From assembly GCA_020718105.1 (NCBI GenBank), contig DYDA01000015.1, forward strand, positions 1 through 57,147: DNA of 57,147 nt, read 5' to 3'. Both the position numbers and the translations under genes were made by a program. The DNA comes from Micavibrio sp. (GTDB lineage: Bacteria; Pseudomonadota; Alphaproteobacteria; UBA9219). A model generated the notes under the pieces. The model saw only the letters and a list, made by a program, of their open reading frames with translations, was not told the DNA's origin and did no database searches. Below are positions 1 to 9,213 of the stretch, in pieces; position 1 is the first letter of the stretch, and the number at the start of each line of letters is the position of its first letter.

Positions 1-167
1 TCATATGCTTACACAATTTCCAGCCACACAATTTTGTCCATTATGCCTCAAAATCGATGACCCCGTGTATCCCATTGAAAACAAACGCTTTTCCAAATCA
101 TCTTTTTGCGGAAGCTAAATTGAGCGAAGCTGGAGGCCTTTTTGCTTAAGGGGAGGCTCTTTGCCCC

Positions 168-980
168 TCACACGCCTCGCGGGATAAGGTCTCCCCCCAC
201 CTGAAGCGCTGTGATGCTTTTTGCCAATCCCGTCGCGTCGTCGGTTTCGATAAAGCAACCGCACAGCGTGGCTTCGCCCTCGGCGGGGGTTAGGCGCTCT
301 CCGGGCGTTTTGCGCGTAAAGCGCCACAGGGCCGCTTCTTTTTTCATGCCAATCACGCTGTTGAAATCGCCGCACATGCCCGCGTCGGTTTGATAGGCCG
401 TCCCTTTGGGCAGAAGGTGTTCGTCTGCCGTTGGGATATGCGTATGCGTGCCTATCACGGCGGAGGCGCGGCCATCCAAAAAATGCCCCATCGCCATTTT
501 TTCAGATGACGCTTCGGCATGAAAATCAACGAACAACGCTTGCACCTGATGGCCAAGGCGATATTGGGTTGCCAGCTTTTCAGCAGCGATAAAAGGATCG
601 TCCAGCGTTGGGGTCATATGCAGGTGCCCCATGATGTTGGCGATGGCAATTTTACGGCCATCGGGAAGCGCATGAACATAAACGCCTTTGCCCGCCGCGC
701 TTTCTGGATAATTCAAGGGGCGCAACAGGCGGGGCTCCTGCCCCAAGGAAAGCAAAACCTCTTTTTGATTAAAGGCATGATTGCCTGTGGTCAGGCATGT
801 CGCGCCAAGGGCGAAAAAGTCCTGCGCGATTTTAAGCGTGACGCCATGCCCCGCTGCCGCGTTTTCCGCGTTGATGATGATAACATCGGGATTCAGCTTT
901 GTTTTAAGCGCGGCCATATGCGCCGCGATGCCGTCGCGGCCAGATCGCCCCATGACGTCGCCCAAAAAAAGAATACGCAT
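168..980 (-). CDS. ymdB: YmdB-family metallophosphoesterase (TIGR00282-like)
   Basis: A 270-residue protein of the YmdB family, metal-dependent phosphoesterases; characterised members hydrolyse 2',3'-cyclic nucleotides. Metal-ligand motifs are all visible: GDVMG (7-11), NAEN (37-40), GNHAF (66-70), DFHAE (152-156) and GTHTHIPTAD (177-186). Length matches the family. I place the start at the ATG at 980, which gives MRILFLGD and has GAGG upstream, rather than the in-frame TTG two codons earlier. It is transcribed away from pepA, so 981-1196 is a divergent promoter region. The substrate in this organism is unknown. Family assignment is firm. Confidence 0.93.
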   Translation of the reverse strand: MRILFLGDVMGRSGRDGIAAHMAALKTKLNPDVIIINAENAAAGHGVTLKIAQDFFALGATCLTTGNHAFNQKEVLLSLGQEPRLLRPLNYPESAAGKGVYVHALPDGRKIAIANIMGHLHMTPTLDDPFIAAEKLATQYRLGHQVQALFVDFHAEASSEKMAMGHFLDGRASAVIGTHTHIPTADEHLLPKGTAYQTDAGMCGDFNSVIGMKKEAALWRFTRKTPGERLTPAEGEATLCGCFIETDDATGLAKSITALQVGGDLIPRGV

Positions 981-1044
981 GATCAAACCTCGTTGTTAAA
1001 AGACCAATCAGAAGGGCTTTTTGAGAACTGTTTAAAAACAAACT

Positions 1045-1068
1045 GGATCCCCGCTTTCGCGGGGATGA
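1045..1068. repeat. Small palindromic REP-like hairpin
   Basis: An 8-bp perfect stem, ATCCCCGC and GCGGGGAT, closes a TTTC loop between ymdB and pepA. This short hairpin type is dispersed in many alphaproteobacterial genomes. A half-copy of the same motif occurs near 39173-39185. No U-tract follows on either strand, so I do not call it a terminator. Confidence 0.6.
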
Positions 1069-1196
1069 CGCGAAGGAGGAAACAGTCTTTTATCCTCTTT
1101 TTTATAGAAAATCACGCGAAAGGGGCTTGCCTAAAATAAAAAAGCCCCCCTATCCTGTTGGCGCAGCATTTCCAGACCCCTTTTAAGGAGACCCCT

Positions 1197-2708
1197 ATGC
1201 TTAAAATGACGTGCGCGAAGACAGCTTCTTTTAAAAACAGCGCGGTGGCGGCGTTGGTTGGACAGGGCGGCCTGTTGGGCGCACAAGGCCTTTTGCTGGA
1301 TCAAAAAACAGGCGGTGCGGTCAAGCGTGCTTTAAAAACTTTTTCTTCCTTTAAAGGGGACAAAGGGCAAACGCTAACCCTTTTGTCTCCTGTTAAGGGC
1401 GGCCCTGCCCTTGTGGTTTTGGTCGGTGTGGGGGATGTCGGCAAGGCGGATGCGCTGACCTATGAAAACGCGGGCGGCGAGGCTTATGCCGCGATGGTTA
1501 AAGAAAAAACGGAGGCAAGCGAGGGGCTTTTGCTGAGTGAGAGTCTCAAAGGTTCTCTCCTTAGTGAGGAAGCCGTTGCTGCGCATATGGGGTTTGGTGC
1601 ACAGCTTCGCGCGTATCACTTCGATAAGTATCATACGAAAAAGAAAGACCATGCCGCAAAGCTTAAAACGCTGGCGCTTGTTGTTAAAAATGAAACGGAG
1701 ACCAAAAAGCTTTTAGCCGAAAAGCTAAAGCTTGTCGCGGGCGTGACGCTGGCGCGAGACCTTGTGTCTGAGCCTGCAAACACGCTGGATCCTGCTGCGA
1801 TGATGCAGGCCGCCGTGGCGCTGAAAGAGCTGGGCGTTGAGGTCGTGGTTCTTGATAAAGCGCAGATGGAAAAGCTGGGCATGGGGTCGCTTTTGGGTGT
1901 CGCGCAAGGCAGCGAAAAGCCGCCCTTTCTTGTCGCCATGAACTGGACGGGCGATGCGGCGGCTAAGGATAAGCGCCCCCTTGCCTTTGTGGGAAAAGGC
2001 GTGACGTTTGATACGGGCGGGATTTCGCTTAAGCCCGGCGCGGGCATGGGGGATATGAAATACGATATGGCGGGCGCGGCGGCTGTTATCGGCGCGATGA
2101 AGGCGCTTGCGCTTCGCAAGGCGAAGGCGAACGTTGTCGGCGTTGTCGGCCTTGTTGAAAACATGCCCTCGGGACGCGCCATGCGTCCGGGTGATGTGGT
2201 GAAAAGCGCATCGGGGCAAACCATCGAAGTGCTCAACACGGACGCGGAAGGCCGCCTTGTTTTGGCCGATGCCCTTTGGTACGCGCAGCACCAGTATAAG
2301 CCTCGCGCTATCATCGATTTGGCGACGCTCACGGGCGCGATTAAGGTGGCGCTTGGCGAGTGTTATGCGGGGCTTTTTTCTAACGATGAGGCTCTAGCGG
2401 CGCGGCTTTTAGCTGTAGGAGAGGAAACGGGCGAGCTTCTTTGGCGGATGCCTCTGCACAACAGTTTTGATAAAACGCTCGACTCCCCTATTGCAGACAT
2501 TAAGAACATCAGCGATGCGCCTTTGGCGGGAAGTTGTACCGCCGCGCATTTTCTGAAACGCTTTGTAAATAAGGGCACGCCTTGGGCGCATTTGGATATT
2601 GCGGGTATGGCGTGGCAAAAAAAGGGATCGTCCCTTTGCCCAGCGGGAGCCAGTGGGTTTGGCGTGCGTCTTTTGGATCTTTTTGTGATTGAAAACAGCG
2701 AGAAATGA
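1197..2708 (+). CDS. pepA: Leucyl aminopeptidase (M17)
   Basis: A cytosolic M17 leucyl aminopeptidase of 503 residues that removes N-terminal residues from peptides using two metal ions. The family signature NTDAEGRL lies at about residues 347-354. Upstream are metal-site segments GKGVTFDTGGISLK and YDMAGAA. Length is typical. The ATG at 1197 is chosen over an earlier TTG because AAGGAG sits 6 bp upstream. The stop overlaps the holC start by 4 bp (ATGA). The pepA-holC pairing is widespread in proteobacteria and supports one operon pepA-holC-ribF. Confidence 0.97.
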   Translation: MLKMTCAKTASFKNSAVAALVGQGGLLGAQGLLLDQKTGGAVKRALKTFSSFKGDKGQTLTLLSPVKGGPALVVLVGVGDVGKADALTYENAGGEAYAAMVKEKTEASEGLLLSESLKGSLLSEEAVAAHMGFGAQLRAYHFDKYHTKKKDHAAKLKTLALVVKNETETKKLLAEKLKLVAGVTLARDLVSEPANTLDPAAMMQAAVALKELGVEVVVLDKAQMEKLGMGSLLGVAQGSEKPPFLVAMNWTGDAAAKDKRPLAFVGKGVTFDTGGISLKPGAGMGDMKYDMAGAAAVIGAMKALALRKAKANVVGVVGLVENMPSGRAMRPGDVVKSASGQTIEVLNTDAEGRLVLADALWYAQHQYKPRAIIDLATLTGAIKVALGECYAGLFSNDEALAARLLAVGEETGELLWRMPLHNSFDKTLDSPIADIKNISDAPLAGSCTAAHFLKRFVNKGTPWAHLDIAGMAWQKKGSSLCPAGASGFGVRLLDLFVIENSEK

Positions 2709-3163
2709 CTGAGGTTCGTTTTTATCACCTCACGCGTCAAACGATAGAGCAGGCGCTCCCCGATCTTTTGGAAAAAACGCTGGCGCGGGGCTGGCGGGCG
2801 GTGATCCGTCTGCCGGATAACGCGCAGGTTGAGGCTCTTTCTTCGCATTTGTGGACCTATCGCGCCGAGAGCTTTTTGCCGCATGGCGCGGCTAAGGATG
2901 GCCATGCCGCCGACCAGCCGCTTTGGCTCACGGCGCTTGATGAAAACCCCAACGCGGCCACCGTTTTGTTTGTTGTTCGCGTTGAGGCTCCCTCTGCCAT
3001 CGATGGGTTTGATCTTGTTTGCGATGTTTTTGATGGGCAGGAGAGCGCCGCCGTTGCGGCGGCGCGAGCGCGATGGGCAATGTATAAAGAGCGCGGGCAC
3101 GCCCTGACCTACTGGCAGCAGGAAGAGCGTGGCTGGCAGAAAAAAGAAAGAGGGACAACGTGA
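2705..3163 (+). CDS. holC: DNA polymerase III chi subunit
   Basis: This 152-residue protein matches the HolC family: an N-terminal TEVRFYHLTRQTIEQALPDL-type start, the central ARGWRAVIRLPDN segment, and W-rich C-terminal helices. In the replisome chi joins psi and links the clamp loader to SSB. No holD is visible, which is usual for alphaproteobacteria. It overlaps pepA by 4 bp upstream and ribF by 4 bp downstream, implying coupled translation. Confidence 0.92.
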   Translation: MTEVRFYHLTRQTIEQALPDLLEKTLARGWRAVIRLPDNAQVEALSSHLWTYRAESFLPHGAAKDGHAADQPLWLTALDENPNAATVLFVVRVEAPSAIDGFDLVCDVFDGQESAAVAAARARWAMYKERGHALTYWQQEERGWQKKERGTT

Positions 3164-4101
3164 TAATAGAGGAGACAGGAGTCACGGGGGGCGTGTGGGC
3201 TTTGGGAAACTTTGATGGTGTTCATTTGGGGCATCAAAAAGTGATTGAGGCGGCTGTTCACGAAGGGCGTCGCCTCGCCCTGCCCGTTCATGCGCTGACG
3301 TTTGAGCCGCATCCCCATGCTGTTTTTCAAAAGGATGAGCGCCCCTTTTTGTTGACGTTGCCTGACGCTAAGCGTCGCTTGCTTTTGGCGGCAGGCGCGA
3401 ACGATGTTGTCACCCTTCCCTTTACGCCCGCTTTTGCGGCGCTTGCGCCAGACGCGTTTGTTAAAGAGGTGCTGTTGGGCGCGTGTCAGGCCGCGCATGT
3501 TGTCGTGGGGTTTGACTTTGTTTTTGGGCAGGGGCGTGGGGGCGACGAGAGAACCCTTAGGCAAGGCTTAGAGCCGCAAGGTATCGGCGTGACCAGCGTG
3601 CCGCCAGAGCGCGATGCGGGGGGCGAGATTATTTCGTCCTCGCGCCTTCGTGCCGCTGTGCGCAAGGGTGACGTGGTTGCTGCGGCCAAGCTTTTGGGCA
3701 GGCCGTTTGCCCTTAGCGGCGTTGTTCAAGAGGGTGCGCGTCGTGGCCGGACGCTGGGCTTTCCCACGGCGAATATAGCCTTGGGCGCGTTGGTGCATCC
3801 TTTGCCGGGCGTTTATGCCATTAAGGCGAGGGCGCTTACAGATGGCGCAGAGACGTTTTGTGGCGTTGCGAATTTTGGGGCTCGTCCGACGTTTGGCGCA
3901 TCGTCAGAGCAACTAGAGGCTCATTTGTTTGACTTCAACAAGGACATCTACGGCCAAGCGTGGGAGGTTGAGCTTCATCGCTTTTTGCGTCCTGAAATGA
4001 CGTTTGATGGCTTTGCCGCGCTTCAGGCGCAAATCCAAAAAGACGCACAGACGGCGCAGGAGGTTTTTTTATCGCGCCCTGCGTATACTACGTCAACTTG
4101 A
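3160..4101 (+). CDS. ribF: Bifunctional riboflavin kinase / FAD synthetase
   Basis: RibF of 313 residues converts riboflavin to FMN and then FAD. The N-terminal adenylyltransferase half has GNFDGVHLGHQKV (about 16-28) and LTFEPHPHAVF. The C-terminal flavokinase half has RGRTLGFPTANI (about 195-206) and GVANFGARPTF. It starts with GTG at 3160, overlapping the holC stop (GTGA). Its own stop codon lies inside the 5' arm of a long hairpin (4097-4185), which may end the pepA-holC-ribF transcript. Confidence 0.96.
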   Translation: MIIEETGVTGGVWALGNFDGVHLGHQKVIEAAVHEGRRLALPVHALTFEPHPHAVFQKDERPFLLTLPDAKRRLLLAAGANDVVTLPFTPAFAALAPDAFVKEVLLGACQAAHVVVGFDFVFGQGRGGDERTLRQGLEPQGIGVTSVPPERDAGGEIISSSRLRAAVRKGDVVAAAKLLGRPFALSGVVQEGARRGRTLGFPTANIALGALVHPLPGVYAIKARALTDGAETFCGVANFGARPTFGASSEQLEAHLFDFNKDIYGQAWEVELHRFLRPEMTFDGFAALQAQIQKDAQTAQEVFLSRPAYTTST

Positions 4102-4185
4102 AAACCCGAAAGCTTTTTGGCCGCAGTTGTTGATTTCTCTTGGACTTATGCGGCTTGGCGGGGAAAAACTTTTCGGGTTTTCAAG
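4097..4185. repeat. Long imperfect palindrome at the ribF stop
   Basis: Two 22-nt arms (4097-4118 and 4164-4185) are complementary at 20 of 22 positions. An inner 6-bp stem, GCCGCA (4120-4125) with TGCGGC (4149-4154), is nested inside. The left arm begins at the ribF stop codon. No T-run follows, so it could be a processed RNA hairpin, an atypical terminator or a palindromic element. I see no second copy in the window. Confidence 0.7.
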
Positions 4186-4309
4186 CGGACGGACTATAAA
4201 ACAACCCTTTATTGTTTTCATAGCCTTGCATTAACCATAAGGGATTGCTTTACCTATTCGTAACCAAAAGCCAAAGCTTTTTTAATTTATTCGGAGGTAT
4301 AGTCGGCGC

Positions 4310-6838
4310 ATGTATCTTGGCATTGATCTTGGCACTTCCAACAGCGTTGTTGCGGGCGTATCCGATGGCGTGGCGCAACTCTTTCGTCCTGCCGATGGCG
4401 GAGACGCGCTGCCGTCTGTTATTTATATTGATAAGCGCGGTCACCGCCTTTATGGCCGCCGCGCCTACGATCAGGCGATGCTTGCCCCCGAAAATGTTGC
4501 GGCGGGGTATAAGCGGCTGATGGGAACGGCAACGCCGCTTGCGGTCGCGGGACAAACGCTGACTCCAGAGGAGTGCTCGGCCGAAATCATTCGCCAATTG
4601 ATTGGGCAAGCCAGCACAGAGTTGGGCGAAGAGACGTTTGATGGCGTTGTTATCGCGGTTCCCGCTTCGTTTAATCAAATGCAATCCGAAGCCACCCTTC
4701 GTGCCGCCAAAATGGCAGGGTTAGAGCATGTGGCTTTAATACAAGAGCCTGTTGCGGCGGCGATGGCCTCTATGGTTGATGCCAAGCGATCGGGCCTCTT
4801 TTTGGTTTATGATTTGGGCGGAGGAACGTTTGACGTGGCTCTTGTGGAATCAACGCAAGGGCAGGTCAAAATTCTTGCGCAGCAAGGCGTGAACATGCTG
4901 GGCGGGCGCGATTTTGATCGCATGATTGTGCATGAAATCGTGCGCCCGTGGCTTTTGGCGAATTTTGATTTGCCCGATAATTTTTTGCGCGACCCTGCTT
5001 ATCGTCGCTTGGCTCAAATCGCCCAACTTGCAGCTGAACGCGCCAAAATCGATCTCTCGCAGCTTGAAGAAGCTTCCATTTTCGCCTCGGATGACGAAGT
5101 GCGCTTGATGGACCAAAGCGAGACTGAAATTTTCTTGGATGCGGCCATTACGCGCTCGCAGTTTGAGGCAATTCTTTTTAAGCCCGTTCAGCACACGATA
5201 GAGCTTATCCAGCAGCTTCTTGCGGAAAATGAGGTTGAGGCGGCGCAAATCGATCGCATTGTGTTTGTCGGTGGCCCCAGTCGCATCCCCTATGTTCGGA
5301 GGCAGGTGACGGAAACGCTTGGCATCATCGCAGACTTGAAAACAGATCCCATGACGGCCGTGGCTGAAGGCGCGGCATACTATTGCGAAAGCCGTTCTTT
5401 TCCAGAAGGGCAAGAGGCTCGCCCCTGGGGCGATAGCGCCCCCAAAGAAACAGAAGCGCACGCCATCGCACAGGATGATCCCGATCTTTCCTTTGATTAT
5501 GAAGCGCGAACGCCCGACGATAAGGCCGTTATTGCCATTCATCGCGCTCAAGATAAAGGGGCACAGCGCATCCGCTTAATAACGGAAGGCTGGGATTCCG
5601 GCATGCTTCCTCTTTCTTCTGGCCTCACGATTGAGGCTCCCTTGCAAAGGATGGGAGAAAATATTTTTGATGTGCATGTTATGGACGAAGACGGGGGACA
5701 GATCGAAGATCATGCGGAGCGGTTAAAAATAACACGCCTTGTGGCCGCGCCTGCGGGCGTTCCCACCACGCACACCATTGGCGTTAAGGTGCGTCTGTCC
5801 GCCGAGGCTGAGGAAAACAGTTTCCTTCTTCTGGTGAACAAGGGGGACGACCTTCCCGCATCAGGCCAGCTCTCTCTTAAAAGTGGGGCAACGCTGAAGG
5901 CCAGAGGCCCCGGCTCTTTGAGCTTTGAGGTGTTTCAGGTTGAATACCCCGATCGCGTAGAACTTAATTTATGCGTTGGCGCTTTGCGTATCGAAGGCGC
6001 AGAGCTGCCCGTGGGGACGTTAATTCGTCTTGGCGACCCAATCCTTTTTGATTGGCAAATGAACAGCGGCGGCGTGCTTCGCGCTTCGGTATCATTGCCC
6101 TCTAGTGGTACGATTCTTCCTGCTAAGCAGTTTTACGTGCCGCAAGCCGCCCAGATATCCTATGATAGTAAGGACGGCTACGCTTTTACGAAGGCGCTTT
6201 TATCCCGAGCAGAAGAGGATTGGGGCGATTTAGTCGCGGCTCTTGGCCCCGTTGTGGGGCCAGAGGTTTCCCTTCTTAAGGCGCGCCTTGATGAGCAGGT
6301 CGAAATTTTGGAAGAATCCAAAGAAGATGGCGAAACGGTGCGCGGCATTTCCGAAGAAGCGCGGTTTATTCGGCAAGACACGGCACGGCTTGAAACAAAA
6401 CATCAAGGCCCCGTGTTTCAACGGCGGCTGGGCAAGCTTGTCGCAGCGTATAATCGTATAAGCCGAGGCGGCGCGAAGCTTGAAGAAAATCAAGCGTTCG
6501 ATGCTTTGGCGCAACGCGTGCAACAAGAACTGGATGAACGGCAGGAAGGCCCCTATGGCGCGGTGCAAACGGCGCTGTCGCAAATGAAGCGGCTTTTCTT
6601 TGTTGTCGCGTGGCGCAACCCTGCCTATGTGCGGGCGTGGCTGGGGCGGCTAGAGAATGAAGCGTGGCTTTATGCTGATAAGGAGGTTTTTGCCTCTATG
6701 GTGCAAGAAGGCCGCACTTTACGCGAAAAGGGTGACGATCCCGCGCTGCGAACGTTGGTTCAAAAAATGCTGGAAGAGCGGCTTTCCCTAGGCGCAAACG
6801 ATGTTGCGGGCGACCTTGCCACCATCATGCGCGGATAA
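4310..6838 (+). CDS. Hsp70-family protein with atypical C-terminal half
   Basis: An 842-residue Hsp70-family protein, about 200 residues longer than DnaK. Residues 1-365 form an actin-like ATPase with phosphate-1 motif MYLGIDLGTSNS, phosphate-2 LVYDLGGGTFDVAL, connect motif IQEPVAAA and adenosine motif VFVGGPSRIPYVR. The rest does not look like a DnaK substrate-binding domain. It contains beta-rich stretches (about 390-620) and then a charged, probably helical region to the end, without a DnaK-like EEVD or lid signature. No dnaJ or grpE is adjacent. GGAGG lies 12 bp before the ATG. It is likely a specialised chaperone or ATP-dependent scaffold; the client is unknown. Confidence 0.88.
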   Translation: MYLGIDLGTSNSVVAGVSDGVAQLFRPADGGDALPSVIYIDKRGHRLYGRRAYDQAMLAPENVAAGYKRLMGTATPLAVAGQTLTPEECSAEIIRQLIGQASTELGEETFDGVVIAVPASFNQMQSEATLRAAKMAGLEHVALIQEPVAAAMASMVDAKRSGLFLVYDLGGGTFDVALVESTQGQVKILAQQGVNMLGGRDFDRMIVHEIVRPWLLANFDLPDNFLRDPAYRRLAQIAQLAAERAKIDLSQLEEASIFASDDEVRLMDQSETEIFLDAAITRSQFEAILFKPVQHTIELIQQLLAENEVEAAQIDRIVFVGGPSRIPYVRRQVTETLGIIADLKTDPMTAVAEGAAYYCESRSFPEGQEARPWGDSAPKETEAHAIAQDDPDLSFDYEARTPDDKAVIAIHRAQDKGAQRIRLITEGWDSGMLPLSSGLTIEAPLQRMGENIFDVHVMDEDGGQIEDHAERLKITRLVAAPAGVPTTHTIGVKVRLSAEAEENSFLLLVNKGDDLPASGQLSLKSGATLKARGPGSLSFEVFQVEYPDRVELNLCVGALRIEGAELPVGTLIRLGDPILFDWQMNSGGVLRASVSLPSSGTILPAKQFYVPQAAQISYDSKDGYAFTKALLSRAEEDWGDLVAALGPVVGPEVSLLKARLDEQVEILEESKEDGETVRGISEEARFIRQDTARLETKHQGPVFQRRLGKLVAAYNRISRGGAKLEENQAFDALAQRVQQELDERQEGPYGAVQTALSQMKRLFFVVAWRNPAYVRAWLGRLENEAWLYADKEVFASMVQEGRTLREKGDDPALRTLVQKMLEERLSLGANDVAGDLATIMRG

Positions 6839-6860
6839 AGTGCCGCGATTGATCTTCCCT

Positions 6861-6984
6861 TGTCATTGCCAGCGACCAACGGGAGCGCGGCAATCCATCA
6901 CCTGAACCTTCCACCAGAATCCCCATTCGCCAGTTCAGGCGATGGATCGCCGCGTCGCCTTTTCAAGGCTCCTCGCGATGATGA
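6861..6984. repeat. Nested palindromic intergenic repeat
   Basis: Inner arms 6895-6907 and 6933-6945 pair at 12 of 13 positions. The flanking sequence (TCATTGC...GCGCGGCAATCCA and TGGATCGCCGCG...TCGCGATGA) is of the dispersed palindromic type seen between genes in many proteobacteria. It sits between the convergent Hsp70 and DUF3576 genes and may act as a bidirectional transcription stop. No coding potential. Confidence 0.7.
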
Positions 6985-6999
6985 GGCTGACTCTGCGCC

Positions 7000-7554
7000 C
7001 TATTTCATTTCCTTTTGCGCAAGACGCATTTGCCGCGCGCGGGTCAAGATGGTTTCTTCAAGTGAGCTGGCCGTTGAAGGCACAACGGCGGCGTCCGCCC
7101 ATTGACCGTCCACGCCCTTTGTTTGACGGAAAACCGTAACCTTGACGCCATCAGCGCGTAAATCGCGATCAAGAATAAACGCATTGACCTTAGCGCGTTC
7201 GTTGGGCGCATCGGGGGGAGAAAACCAATCCGTTGTGATCACCCCACCAAAAGGATCCGCCGAGGCAATCGGCATAAAAGACAGAGTGTCTAATGTCGCT
7301 CGCCATAAAAAGCCGTTGACGCCAAGACCCGTTTGTTCCTTTTTCTTATCGTTGCCACCTAAAAGGTCAAACCCGCCCTTATCGCTGACCAAAGAGCCAT
7401 AGCGATACATGTCTTCTTGAGTCTTGTCCTTATACGTGGCGTCTGATTGAACGCCCGTTTCAGAACAGCCAGTAAGAAAAACCAAGAAAAGGCTGAAAAA
7501 AGCAGTGCGTTTGAACCAGAGGCCGTTAAAAGCAGGAAAAAGAGGGTAGGGCAT
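7000..7554 (-). CDS. DUF3576 lipoprotein
   Basis: A 184-residue predicted lipoprotein with a hydrophobic leader and lipobox FLTGC. Downstream segments GGFDLLGG, GVNGFLWRATLDTLSFMP and GGVITTDWF are typical of DUF3576, a widespread alphaproteobacterial envelope family without a known function. I choose the ATG at 7554, which has GGGAG 7 bp upstream, instead of a TTG at 7572 that lies before this ribosome-binding site. Its place next to leuS is common in relatives but not here. Confidence 0.88.
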   Translation of the reverse strand: MPYPLFPAFNGLWFKRTAFFSLFLVFLTGCSETGVQSDATYKDKTQEDMYRYGSLVSDKGGFDLLGGNDKKKEQTGLGVNGFLWRATLDTLSFMPIASADPFGGVITTDWFSPPDAPNERAKVNAFILDRDLRADGVKVTVFRQTKGVDGQWADAAVVPSTASSLEETILTRARQMRLAQKEMK

Positions 7555-7811
7555 GGGTTCGCTCCCAATCAAAAGTTAAGGATTTGCGATGACGCTTTCC
7601 CCCTGTTATGGGCGAAAAAACAAGGCGTTGCAAGGGAATCGATGGTTAACACGTTTGTTGCCTTTGTGCCACAGGTTTGTGACGAGTCGATAAAAAAGGC
7701 ATTTCTTCCTTGTCTGTGCAAAAGGATTGGTTCAAATTCTCATCTGACGGGGCGATCCGCCCTCACAGTCAGTTTTCTTAACACCAAGTCCATCCATGAG
7801 GGGGATACCAC

Positions 7812-8936
7812 ATGCGTAAAATTCTTTTGGCCTCTACGGCTCTCGTCGCCTTCGCTGGCGCTGCTCAAGCCGCTGAATCACCGATCCAAGTAACCTTGGG
7901 CGGCAGCGTCGATTTCCGTGCCGCTTTGTTCCATGAATCTGAAAAGGTCATGGCAACGGGCGAAACAGGCCGTCGTGGCGGCGATTTTCAGTCAGAATAT
8001 GATCTGACCATTGCTGCTACGGGCAAAGCTGCCGGCGGCATCGAATATGGCGCTCTTGTCAACCTTGACAACGGCCAATCACGCGTTACCACGGGCAATG
8101 GCGTTTCTATGCAATATGCCTATGTCTGGATGTCAGGCGCTTTCGGTAAGGTTTTGATGGGTGACGAACGTGGCGCAAGCGATCTGTTCGTAACGGCTCC
8201 TGCGGTTGGTGAAGGCCAACTCAACGGCAACTACACGAACTTCACCGATTCCACCACGTTGGCTCGTTTCCAGCCTGCCTATATCTCCACAAAGGAAGGC
8301 GCGACCAAGGTTACCTATTACACACCTAAGGTTGGCAATGCCGATCACAAGGTTCAGTTGGGCGTCAGCTATGCTGTAGAAAACGACCAAGGCACCGTGT
8401 CATCGCTTTATGACGATGCCACCGGTTACGAAAACCAAGTTGAAGCCGTTGCTCAATACACCGGTAACTTCAACCCCGTTAGCGTATCGGTTTCTCCTTT
8501 GTTTGCGACTGGTGAAGGTGAAGGCACAAAGAGCACAACCAACTTCGCCCGTGACTACACGGTCTGGGGTGTTGGTGCTGATGCCAAGTATGCTGGCTTC
8601 ACGTTGGGCACATCCTATGTTGACGCTGGCCACATGAGCTCAGCGCCCGGCCAAGAAGAAGACCAAAGCGTTTGGACCATTGGTCTGAAGTATGGCTTCG
8701 ACAAGGTTGAGTTGGCTGCCAGCTACATGGATGGTGAAGGCTATTTCAACACGCTGGCCGGTGCGGACAGCGACTATGTTGAATCCTTTGACGCCATTGG
8801 CCTTGGTGCAACCTACACATGGTTCCCTGGTTTGACAACGGCAGCGGACGCGGTCTTCTTTGACCAAGAACGTAAGGACGCGACAGCGGATAACGAAGGT
8901 CACGTCTTGATGCTCTCGCAAAAGATGTCGTTCTAA
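7812..8936 (+). CDS. Outer-membrane porin (Gram-negative porin family)
   Basis: A 374-residue porin forming a general diffusion beta-barrel. Residues 1-20 are a classic signal peptide ending AQA, followed by ESPIQVTLGGSVDFRAAL, the usual first strand of alphaproteobacterial porins. The protein ends with phenylalanine (LSQKMSF), the BAM-recognition signal. Strand-like alternation runs throughout. Codon use differs from neighbours (more GTT, GGC, AAG), as expected for a very highly expressed gene. GAGGGGG precedes the ATG. A strong terminator follows at 8972. Confidence 0.95.
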   Translation: MRKILLASTALVAFAGAAQAAESPIQVTLGGSVDFRAALFHESEKVMATGETGRRGGDFQSEYDLTIAATGKAAGGIEYGALVNLDNGQSRVTTGNGVSMQYAYVWMSGAFGKVLMGDERGASDLFVTAPAVGEGQLNGNYTNFTDSTTLARFQPAYISTKEGATKVTYYTPKVGNADHKVQLGVSYAVENDQGTVSSLYDDATGYENQVEAVAQYTGNFNPVSVSVSPLFATGEGEGTKSTTNFARDYTVWGVGADAKYAGFTLGTSYVDAGHMSSAPGQEEDQSVWTIGLKYGFDKVELAASYMDGEGYFNTLAGADSDYVESFDAIGLGATYTWFPGLTTAADAVFFDQERKDATADNEGHVLMLSQKMSF

Positions 8937-8971
8937 GCGACACTCTTTAGCGAACAGCTAAAACAAAAAGA

Positions 8972-9005
8972 GGGGCGGAGAGAAATCTCCGTCCTTTTTT
9001 GTTTT
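8972..9005 (+). terminator. Rho-independent terminator of the porin gene
   Basis: A hairpin (GGCGGAG with CTCCGTC, short AGAAAT loop) is followed at once by a T-run. It lies about 35 bp after the porin stop and insulates the downstream tRNA. Confidence 0.9.
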
Positions 9006-9021
9006 TTGTGACAGACAGGCC

Positions 9022-9050
9022 TTGCCAAGGCGTATCTTTAGGGGTATTAA
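9022..9050 (+). promoter_or_regulatory. Candidate sigma-70 promoter for tRNA-Lys
   Basis: TTGCCA (9022-9027) and TATTAA (9045-9050) are separated by 17 bp, close to the consensus. The mature tRNA begins 57 bp downstream, leaving a plausible 5' leader for RNase P. Confidence 0.4.
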
Positions 9051-9106
9051 AGCCGCCTCGCTTCGTTTTCTTGAGAAAGAAAAAGAGGAGGGAACAAGGA
9101 AAATGA

Positions 9107-9182
<76 letters not shown>

Positions 9183-9213
9183 TTTTCTTTTCTTATATTT
9201 TAAGGGGTGTTTT

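Noticed and set aside
519-1139. A 206-codon + strand frame opposite ymdB
   Set aside because: Antisense to a gene with complete phosphoesterase motifs; it has no domain-like sequence and includes the REP-like hairpin at its end.
987-1196. 6S RNA or another structured RNA between ymdB and pepA
   Set aside because: Apart from the small REP-like hairpin I see no long-range pairing of the 6S type and no adjacent 5-formyltetrahydrofolate cyclo-ligase gene.
1631-2332. Minus-strand frames opposite pepA
   Set aside because: Low-complexity Ser/Ala/Thr-rich translations within pepA, typical shadows.
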